Below, one piece after another: positions 1 through 8,400 of a stretch of DNA of 16,779 nt. Numbering within the stretch: the first letter of the stretch is position 1; each line of letters begins with the position of its first letter. Below the pieces are notes generated by a model. That model ran no database searches, was not told the DNA's origin, and saw only the letters and a list, made by a program, of their open reading frames with translations. Source of the stretch: Rodentolepis nana (lineage: Eukaryota > Platyhelminthes > Cestoda > Cyclophyllidea > Hymenolepididae); the NCBI GenBank assembly GCA_900617975.1, contig UZAE01000924.1, positions 1-16,779 of the forward strand, given 5' to 3'. Both the position numbers and the translations under genes were made by a program.

Positions 1-92
1 TGTTCCTTCCCCTCTGTGAAGCCTGAAGCCAACTAAAGAGTTAATGATAACCATCAAAACGCCGGCCATTTGATATAATAATAATAATAATT
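1..92 (+). mobile_element. 3' end of a SINE-like element (copy 1, cut by window edge)
   Basis: This is the last 90 or so bases of the family. It begins with TGTTCCTTCCCCTCTGTGAA, which recurs at 342-361 in the next copy. It continues with the conserved tail: a GAAG..CAACTAAAG block, the stem-loop TGAT-AACC-ATCA at 45-56, GCCGGCCATTTGATA, and a short ATA-repeat tail running to about 92. The 5' part lies outside the window, so its length and target-site duplication cannot be seen. The next copy begins only 25 bp downstream in the same orientation. Identification by similarity to the other copies is firm; the exact 3' limit is uncertain because the simple-sequence tail merges into AT-rich flank. 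Confidence 0.85.
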
Positions 93-116
93 ACTGTTAA
101 TACACTTTCTCTACGT

Positions 117-424
117 GGGGTGTGTGATAGACTTACCTCCACGTAGTGCACACTGGGGAACGTATACTCATACGGCAAAAAAGTCTATTACCTGGCAGTT
201 GACTTCAAACTACCATGACCCCACTGTATGCCATACTCGACTACTTTCACAGTACTCATCCCACCTTTTTTCCACCTTATCTACCTTCGTCTTTGAAACA
301 CTCCTGTTCCCCCACCCCCTCTTGGATTTTTTACACTTTGATGTTCCTTCCCCTCTGTGAAGACTGAAGTCAACTAAAGGGCTAATGATTACAATCAAAA
401 TGCCTGCCATTTGATATAATAAAT
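117..424 (+). mobile_element. SINE-like retroposon, near-complete copy 2
   Basis: This 308-bp copy is bounded by a target-site duplication: TTTCTCTACGT at 106-116 and TTTCTCCACGT at 425-435 (10 of 11 identical). The body starts GGGGTGTGTGATAGACTTACC and ends CTGCCATTTGATATAATAAAT. In order it has a head hairpin (arms 125-134 and 181-189), a pyrimidine-rich middle at about 240-360 with a C-rich run near 308-320, and the 3' tail with stem-loop TGAT-TACA-ATCA at 386-397. The E-box of the head is mutated here (CCACGTAG). ORFs across it, including one of 81 codons on the plus strand, only read through the repeat. Variable-length duplications and an AATAAA-type tail indicate target-primed retroposition and not a cut-and-paste DNA transposon. 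Confidence 0.85.
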
Positions 425-435
425 TTTCTCCACGT

Positions 436-848
436 TACCGTCCTTTCGAACATTGTTGTTAGCGCTGACCGTTCGGCCATATTAAGAAAGATCATTCCAG
501 TTGAGCCGTAAACCCGAAATTCATTCAAACGTTCATCGTTTAATCGTTTAAAACATTGTAAAACACTTTATCTTCTCTAACATCACTATTATCCGTTTCA
601 AAAGTAACTTTCACTTTTGGAATCATAAACAATTTTATTTGAGGTGAAACCTATTTTTAAACTTTTTCTTTATATCACATTCAAATGCCTTTTCATAAAG
701 CAATAATTCGAATTTTCGTATAAAGAACTTATTCTTGCGCAAGTGGCATAACAATAAGCTAACCTCAATGTTATATCAATGCAACTTTGCATTTTGTTCT
801 TCAATTACTAAATTCCAGGCGAATGTACAAAATCCTTCTCTTTTACAA
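436..848. other. AT-rich stretch without recognised feature
   Basis: Between the duplicated target site of copy 2 and the head-only cluster I see no repeat of the local family, no RNA gene and no convincing coding frame. Short open frames are interrupted and have no recognisable motif. It is probably intergenic or intronic DNA. Confidence 0.5.
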
Positions 849-861
849 GACACTAATATAT

Positions 862-949
862 AGAAGTCAAATGCCGAGTGATAGACTTTTTTGCCGTATG
901 AATATATGTTGTCCAGGGTGCACCACGTGGAGGTAAGTCTATCGCACGC
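862..949 (-). mobile_element. SINE-like element, head-only copy 3
   Basis: Reading the minus strand, this contains only the first 85 or so bases of the family. Similarity runs from GAAGTCAA at 865 through the hairpin arm TGATAGACTT (879-888), GTATGA and CCAGGGTGCACCACGTGG to the second arm AAGTCTATCG (935-944). The pyrimidine middle and the 3' tail are absent. Retroposed copies are normally 5'-truncated, so losing the 3' part is unusual and suggests deletion or a different origin. It is directly followed by further head modules. A 10-bp direct repeat AGACACTAAT at 849-858 and 1120-1129 brackets the whole cluster and may be a target-site duplication. Confidence 0.75.
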
Positions 950-1075
950 TGTCCAGGGTGCACCACGTGGAGGTAAGTCTATCGCACACACCCCTCCGCT
1001 TCCAAATAAGATGTTGATAGTGAAGGCATATTTCCAGGGTGCACCACGTGGAGGTAAGTCTATCGCACACCCACT
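911..1075 (-). repeat. Three copies of the SINE head module, two in tandem
   Basis: The module CCAGGGTGCACCACGTGG followed by AGGTAAGTCTATCGCAC occurs at 913-947, 953-987 and 1034-1068. The first two are in tandem with an exact 40-bp period. The third lies 81 bp after the second, and the intervening DNA (about 995-1031) shows no similarity to the module. The second and third modules start at the same internal point of the element (TCCAGGGTG) and lack the outer part of the head hairpin. Each carries a CACGTG palindrome and the splice-donor-like AGGTAAGT. The first module overlaps the head-only copy at 862-949. Confidence 0.85.
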
Positions 1076-1129
1076 TGGCTCTCCCCTCAAATTTCAACCC
1101 TACACGGATGGGCTCTACGAGACACTAAT

Positions 1130-1915
1130 CACCACTCAAATTAGACTTTGCATGAATGCTGCTCATGGAAATTACTGTCCAATTTGATTAAGTTGGCGCC
1201 TCTAAGTCGATTCATGGAAACAAGGTCATATAGCCATTTTCAGTCATCTACAGTGGGTGGAAAAATTTATCACTTAGGGAGTCCTATTGTTATAATACTT
1301 AACAACTTCATAGTCAATGTTGGATTTACGTAGGAATTTTTTTAGAATTAAGCTTAGAACACTCGAATGGGAAAAATATGGTTCATATAATAAGATACAT
1401 TTACTAATTTTCAGAAAATTGCCCATAAATCCTTCCGCCAAAATTAGCCTATATGTTGTAATGTGTCAAAAGATGGAAATATCAAACGGAAAAGAAACGA
1501 TAATTTCCAATGAAGCTCAATCATCTTTGAGATACTGTCTTCAAATTACCCATTTTTTGCCTCCTTTAAATTTTACATCGAAAAATGGCAATCTCTCAGT
1601 CTGGAAAGCTATCAAGTGACAAATTTATCATTTTTAAATGATTCAGTCGATTGATGCATTGAATTATTATCATAAGTGGGGTGCCTTTAGCCTGTGATTT
1701 GCATTAGCAAATTAGCGTATTTAAAAATGATTTACATTTCGCTCGTTAAAGCCCCTAAGGTGAAAAAAATGTGGAGGGCAAAAATGAGTTTTGCTTGACT
1801 AACTCTCACGTGAGAAACAAATTCAAGTTTCAAATGGCTAGATTTGATAAACACCTATTACGACAAAAATTTAAATGCAGTTAGTGAAAATGTTATCTGC
1901 CCTATGAATGTTATA
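1130..1915. other. Stretch without recognised gene
   Basis: This holds the longest non-repeat open frame of the window (1317-1619, 100 codons, plus strand). Its translation has no motif that I recognise and its composition is what AT-rich DNA gives by chance. CTCACGTGAG near 1804-1813 is a 10-bp palindrome containing an E-box, probably fortuitous. No repeat of the local family was seen. Confidence 0.5.
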
Positions 1916-1930
1916 ATTATGGGATAGGTA

Positions 1931-2253
1931 ATTATTTATTTATATCAAATGGTAAGTGTCTTGATGGTTATCATTAGCCCTTTAGTTGACTTCAGGCTCC
2001 ACAGAGAGGAAGGTACATCAAATTGAAAAAAAGTTCGAGAGGGGGGGGACAGAAGAGTGTTTCAAAGATGTAAAAGAGACAGACACAAAGGTAGAAAAAG
2101 GTGAGGTGAGTACTGTAAAGTAGTCGAATATGGCATACAATGGGGTGATGGTAGTTTGAAGTCAGAAGTCAACTGCCGGTTGATAGACTTTTTTGCATAT
2201 GAGTATAGGTTGCCCAGGGTGCACCACGTGGAGGTAAGTCTATCGCACACCCC
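1931..2253 (-). mobile_element. SINE-like retroposon, near-complete copy 4
   Basis: This 323-bp copy lies on the minus strand. The flanks ATTATGGGATAGGTA (1916-1930) and ATTATTGCATAGGCA (2254-2268) match at 12 of 15 positions and directly abut the element, so they are read as an old target-site duplication. The 5' terminus is the CACACCCC at 2246-2253. The head hairpin arms are at 2181-2190 and 2236-2245, with the E-box at 2225-2230. The middle is purine-rich on the plus strand, including a G8 run at 2041-2048. The tail stem-loop TGAT-GGTT-ATCA is at 1962-1973 and the tail (TTATTTATTTATATCAAATGG on the plus strand) starts the element. The diverged duplication suggests it is older than copies 2 and 5. 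The 79-codon minus-strand frame at 2062-2301 is repeat read-through. Confidence 0.85.
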
Positions 2254-2268
2254 ATTATTGCATAGGCA

Positions 2269-5095
2269 GAATCCTACCAGTAAAGTGAAAGAGAAGGTCA
2301 AAATTGTATTTTCAAAAAAATTGCATTGATTACTTGAAATGGTATCCGATTGTCAACATTTCCTTTGAATAGACTGATTATGAAGCTTCAAGACATAGAT
2401 GACTGTTAAAAAATGTTTACGCATTACGATCTAGTATACGATAGGTTAAAAAATGTACAATAACAGACTTTATTAGAAATTAATCCATCAAATTAATATG
2501 CCGATATCGAGAATATATTTGGGAATTAGAAAGTGTAGAAATAGGCACGAAATTTAATTATTAACGAAAGGCGGATTGAGTTGATCGTGACCTTGGTTCA
2601 AAAATAAATGAGTATTCAAGTCACCTTTAACAACGTTAGCCTTAAAGATTTTCATTGCTTGAGCATTTGGGATCATTTCATTCCTTTAAGGCACAAATAC
2701 TACATAGGTACGGCATTTGCAGAGTTTAGTTCTCTCTATAATCCCAAATTTCAAAAGCCATTATGCATTCGACAGTAGTAAAGGAATGAGTACATTCAAA
2801 TGTTTTAATTTCAAGCGACTATATAGTGACTTCACAAAAATCTGCATTTATAAAGTTGTTGCTTTTATATTTTCCAATTCACTGTATGATGGAACCACCG
2901 GACACAAAGTTTAAATGATGGCCTAAAGTTACCGTGTTTTCCTCGTTCGGTAATGTGATCCAACAGTGTAAACAAAAATAGAAATATGGAAGAGAAGGCA
3001 AATTCCAAGAAGCTGCTTGGGTGAAATTGTTTAATGGGCAAGTTTATCCATAAATTCAAAAACACATTAAAACAAAACACTGCTCTCGAGCTAAAAGACA
3101 AGAAGGCGTTAAATATGTATTAAAACCGTCAATGGCACACTAGTTAAATGTTTTCATTCTTTTGATGTCCGTTTAATAATTTTAAAATTGTCTGTTAAAA
3201 GAACTAAGACCCACTTACTCGGAACTAGCGTGAAATGATTTAGGATTGGGTTCACTAATATGAATCCTCACAGGGAATAGTAAGTGACTTCAAAAGACGT
3301 TTACTTCAAAATGAAAAATAATAGTTTAGCAATTATATCATATTTGCCATGTTTATAAATCTCCCTTTTTCATGCTTCTTATTGTAGTGACCATATCTTC
3401 TTCAATTATCAAAAAATATACAAATCTATTAGCAAACTTGGCGCTAATTATATTGTGCATAAATCACCATATTTGCGAATGCGTGGAAATAGTGTATGCA
3501 TTTTGTGCTCAATATACCTATGACTCATATTTTTAAATGTTGTTTAAAAACCATATTTACCCATTATTTCGCATTACTTGATATGAATTAGATCGCAATT
3601 GTTGCCAATCTAATCCAATCAATCAAAGCGTTTATACTCCTGTATACATAAGGAGGATTTTCTGTGTGAAAAATCGATAATTTGGCTTTTGAAGAGTCGC
3701 TGAAATATTTTTAACCACATGATATATCAATTGCTCAATTGCACAACGTGTTTCGATGTTAATTACGTCATTTAAATTTAAGAGCATTTTTATTTTCAAT
3801 GTCATTCTATGGTTCTTAATGAAATAAAATTGAACATTAGAAGCATTTGACCGATATCATTACAATTTTGCTATTGATAACAAGGAAGGAATTGACTATT
3901 TAATGAAAGTAAAAGAAGTTTCTTTCGAACCAAAGTTCGGCATCAAAGTAAAATTCGGTTTTATAAAAGATGCATTCTAGGTACTTTCTAGATATTTTCT
4001 TAAATTAATACCTCGTACTTTCCAAAAAATCTACCAAATGAGTTCTCCAGTGTTTCCATTTATTAACCACTTATCTCAGTACCTAGTCTAAATTGTCTTA
4101 TAAATATGGTTGAAAACTCATGATTACAAGAATGTAAAAATGTAAGAATAATTGAGCGATTAATTAGACTGTCATGAACAAGAAGTTTTACTGACTCCAA
4201 GCGATCTAATCATAAACACTGAGTTACATAAATAATGGAGTTTGATATGAGAACGCGAAAAAGAAACCAAACTCATTAAAAAAGCACGAGGCTCCCGAAC
4301 ATCTGCTACACTACCGTTACCTTTATCCACTTTAACTCTTTATTAGATCTTACTCTATTGGGGAATTCAATTTCTACCTCCTTTTAAAATAGGACACAAA
4401 TTGTGCATAGATTTGAATTGAGGGAGCACGTATATCAACGCAAAAATATTTATGTGGGTAAAATTAATGAACAAGGCCAACTGTTGTACACCGAAACTTT
4501 CATTCAACATGTTAGTTTAACGATTAAAATGTGAAACATTGGCACACTAACAATACAACTTTTGAATGCAGTCATTAATTGTAGATAATTCTCATATTTT
4601 AACAAGCTTTTTTAAAGCTTGGTTGCGATATTATAACAAAGACAAAATTGAGGACAACTGATGTGTGCCTGCCTATTCATAAATTATATATGCTCTTTTG
4701 ATTTCAGGAAAATGTTTGCTATTCTAGCCCGCAAACAGCTGAAACATTGAAATAAAATATCACAATTAAAATAAAAAATTATTAAAAACTCAATCATTTT
4801 GGATAATGCTTTATTTTGAAATGCAAAACTGGCATATCTAATTTTAGGGTTCATTATTTCAGTCATCTTGTCTAAAAGAAGGAAATTAAGCATTTCGTTG
4901 ACAAAATTGACTCACTTAAATATGATATTCCATTCACTTGCGATGAAAGTTCTCACACACTACCCGGAGACCATGAGAGATCCTAAAAATTGGTACCACT
5001 AATAATCAAAACTGATGGTCACTTTAAATCCTTCAGTTCACAAACTGTTATGCAAAGAGTTTTGATATAGCATAAAATACTAAGAAATGAATTAT
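2269..5095. other. Long AT-rich stretch without recognised gene
   Basis: No member of the local family, no RNA gene and no convincing exon was found here. Open frames of 65-78 codons on both strands have no recognisable domain. A perfect 8-bp inverted repeat with a 3-nt loop (CAAGCTTT-TTT-AAAGCTTG) sits at 4603-4621 and is listed separately. Confidence 0.5.
4603..4621. repeat. Small perfect inverted repeat
   Basis: CAAGCTTT at 4603-4610 and AAAGCTTG at 4614-4621 are exact reverse complements separated by TTT. No flanking duplication or related copy was noticed. In DNA this AT-rich, such short palindromes arise by chance, so I assign no function. Confidence 0.6.
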
Positions 5096-5106
5096 ATAGT
5101 AGTTAT

Positions 5107-5429
5107 GGGGTGTGCAATAGACTTACCTCCACGTGGTGCACCCTGGGCAATCTATACTCATATGCAAAAAAGTCTATCAACCGGCAGTTGACTTCTGACT
5201 TCAAACTACCATCACCCCACTGTATGTCGTATTCGACCACTTCCAAAGTACTCATCTTGCCTTTTCTCTGCCTTTATGTCTGTTTGTCTCCCTTACATCT
5301 TTGAATTACTCTTCTGTTCCCCACCCCTCAACTTCCTGTTAATTTAATGTTACTTCCTTCTTTGAAGCCCAAAGTCAGCCTAGGAAGAATGGTAACTATC
5401 AAAATGCCTGCCATTTGAAATAAATAAAA
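5107..5429 (+). mobile_element. SINE-like retroposon, near-complete copy 5
   Basis: This 323-bp plus-strand copy has the same length as copy 4. The target-site duplication is ATAGTAGTTAT (5096-5106) and ATAATAGTTAT (5430-5440), 10 of 11 identical. It starts GGGGTGTGCAATAGACTTACC, has hairpin arms at 5115-5124 and 5170-5178, an intact CCACGTGGTGCACCCTGGGC, a pyrimidine-rich middle (about 5240-5330), and the tail GCCTGCCATTTGAAATAAATA. The tail stem-loop at 5390-5401 reads TGGT-AACT-ATCA, so one pair is a G-U wobble. The 64-codon frame at 5110-5304 is a translation of the repeat and nearly matches the frame from copy 4. Confidence 0.88.
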
Positions 5430-5440
5430 ATAATAGTTAT

Positions 5441-8400
5441 AGTTGAAAGGTAATAAGATCGGTTCATTTTTAGGCTGTCACATGATTGTGCTAAAATTTT
5501 TTCGATTAGTAGAGTTTGATTTTTATGTATTTAGCTACTCGAAACCAAATTGGTACTATTTTGACACATACATCCAAAATTCAGTCTACCTATTTAAAAT
5601 ATTTATTTCTCCTCATAGAGAAATCGATAATCTGCAATTTTCATTTTGAGACTGAAAGATACAAAAATAGTCACCATATATATATATATACAAATTTCCA
5701 GCAAAACAAATCCTGCATTAATTGCTATTCTCTGCAAAATTTGAGATTGCAAAGTTTATTCAGAAAACAACAATGAAATGCAATGCTTACAAAATCGCCT
5801 AGGATATCTCATGGACTCCATCAATATACCTTCTCCATGTTAATTTAAAATAATAATAATATATTGTTCAAACACTTCTAGTAACATATTTCGTTCCAAT
5901 TCTAATGTCCTTATTTTAGTAATTAATTTCTTGATTTGCGAGAAAGGTTGTGCCTAAGATACTGACAGAACGCAAACAAGTTTATTTAAATTGGCCGGCA
6001 TAATTCATAAAATTACAGAGATCAAAGCGAAATACCAATACAGAATAAACATGAAGTCGGCATAAGATGACAATTTTTAAAATTAAATCTAATTTTAAGA
6101 CTTCTTTAAAGTTTAAAAGATTTCAATAATTTTACTTTATTGTGCATGTAATATTGCCATTAGTAATTCATATTGAGGAGGACAAAAGTATTCAATCTAT
6201 CAAGCTAATTTCAAGTGAACTACTTTAATAAAGAAAACAAAAAAGTTCATTTCTTTGCAGCAATAATGACGCTCGCGTTGACTCCATTTTGTTGAGGGAA
6301 TAATTTCTACCATATTAAGTGGAGCAATTTAATTGATATTTTGAATTACCATATTCATTATAGAAAAACAGCCAAGAAATACGACTTTTAACCTATCATC
6401 AATTCGAAAGTGGATGAAATTTTCTAGTGATTTGAAATTTTACAAATGTATGCACAAAAACAATCTTCGTTATTGAACTACTTTTGTGCTCTCAGAGTGC
6501 TTTTTCCATATTGATTACTATTTTAAAGTAAAGTTTCATTTTATTATTACTTATATTTGTAAACGAATTTATGAGCGCAGAAGAGATATTTTTAATAGTT
6601 TTTTTCATTTTCTAGTTCCCTTAATAATAAATAAAAAATAATAAATTGCAAAAGTGGGCAACTGCTATTTGGATCGTAGAAATTCAGGTAATATTTATGT
6701 GGCATTAGCAAGGTATCAATTGAGATTCCACATATGCCTAAAAGTAATGGAGACTTACATCTACTATATGTTTAACATTACCAAACGTAATGAGACGGGA
6801 AGAAAAACAGGCGCAGGATAATATTTTAATTATTGAGAGTGCATACCTTAAGGTCTTAAAATGAAAATTAAATGATAAAAAGAACTAAACATTTTATGAG
6901 TAATATTTAAAATGCTGACCTGTTTATAACACAAATCATAGAAGTTGTGAAGGTAATAACAAATAGATCCACTAAAAATGGCCTTTTCCTTAGACTATGA
7001 GTGGTTTCACATTGGCGATAAAACATCAGTCTTATTTGTTTGAATGGAAGGAGGATTCTTTAAATCAACTAAATTCTGAGCCTGATTTACAATTCTCTAG
7101 CTATTATTGGAAATTGTAAGAAATAATTTTTTAAAGTGTCCCATGACTCAGCATATAAATTAATTTGTGTGACCAAAACCTTTCCTAGCAATTTAGACAT
7201 GGTCTTAGGATTTAATTCATAAAATCTAACATCAAAACTCTTTCCCTATTAGAACTTTATATATTAGTAAATTTTAGTTCTATTCAACTAATATAATTTC
7301 TGCAATTTGTTTGTTATAAGTAAACAATTTTTTCTATTATATCCATATTTACCATACCAGATATATGTTGTTCCTCATGACAATGTTGTTTAATAATAAT
7401 TCATTGAAGAGACAGGATGGTTTAAACTTAAACAGAAAGAAGCTCTCATGATTCAATTTAAAAATGAAAAGTTAAATATAGCTTAAATATTTAAAATTAT
7501 TCCTTGTGTTTCTAAAAATCAATAATTTTGTCAACACTAATTAATAGAAAAAGAATATTCAGATTGCCCAACTGTAATGAATCAACTCTAAAAGTTTTAA
7601 AACATGTTTGAACTCAAGAAAAACAAAACGTTTCTTTTGACTATCGGATTCTTGAATTACCTTTTGGGTATTAGTAGAATTTCATGCCATGTTAATAGCA
7701 TACAACCTCTCCTTCTCAAATTGTGCATTTGCTAATCAAACTTTTTTATTTTTCCGATAGTATCAATTGCATGTAGGAAGAATAAATAACTAAGCTTCAA
7801 AACAGTAAACATGGAAAATGATAAAATTGCGAAAAAATATTTTGTAGAGATTTTTGTTGTAATTATGCCATTGAAAATGCAAAGAGATTATTTATACCGT
7901 ATTTATTGATTTGAACAGTAGTATTTATTTGAATAAATATACTGACACCTACTATAAATACAGAGCTATGAAAAAGAGTTTTGATATATTGGACAGATTT
8001 TAATAACATTGCGTCATTAACAATGGGTGTAGTGGCCAGTAATTCGGCTATAATTTTGCTGTTTGCTTTCTACTGTTCTAACGAATAAAATAAAAAGTAT
8101 GTTATTTTACTAAAACTACTTCTAATTCCTTCATAAATTACTTTTCAAGCTATAGTTTTATGTGACCTTTTTTATTTGCGGTGTTTCCCAACTTACAAGA
8201 TTTAAACTTTTCACGTGAATGGCATAAAGTTTGTTATAGCACTGTCTACGTATTCTCCGTGTATAATGTTTTGTTTCTTCAACATTAAGAGAATAGCAAC
8301 GGATAAAATAAACCATCTGCATTTTGCAAAGCTACAAATAAGTTCTATTATACTAAGGCTCTGTTTAAAATAATGATTTTGATGAACAGATTGGGTGATG

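Noticed and set aside
117..150. Origin of the head from U1 snRNA, suggested by ACTTACCT
   Set aside because: The match is limited to 8 bases and the rest of the head does not resemble U1 snRNA.
125..189. DNA transposon or MITE with terminal inverted repeats
   Set aside because: The inverted arms are both at the 5' end of the element. The 3' end is an A/T-rich tail and the flanking duplications vary in length, which fits retroposition.
117..240. tRNA-type A and B boxes in the SINE-like head
   Set aside because: TGGTGCACCCTGG is only a partial A-box match and TTCGACTAC/TTCGACCAC a partial B-box match, about 85 nt apart. No cloverleaf could be drawn, so a tRNA origin is not claimed.
993..1033. 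A decayed fourth head module filling the 81-bp gap (about two 40-bp periods)
   Set aside because: The spacing is suggestive, but the intervening bases show no real similarity to the module.
1317..1619. 100-codon plus-strand ORF, the longest outside the repeats
   Set aside because: No domain, motif or signal is recognisable, composition matches AT-rich background, and no start context or neighbouring exon supports it.
7922..7939. TATTTATT-TG-AATAAATA inverted repeat
   Set aside because: Made only of A/T-rich words with no associated element, so expected by chance in a long AT-rich stretch.
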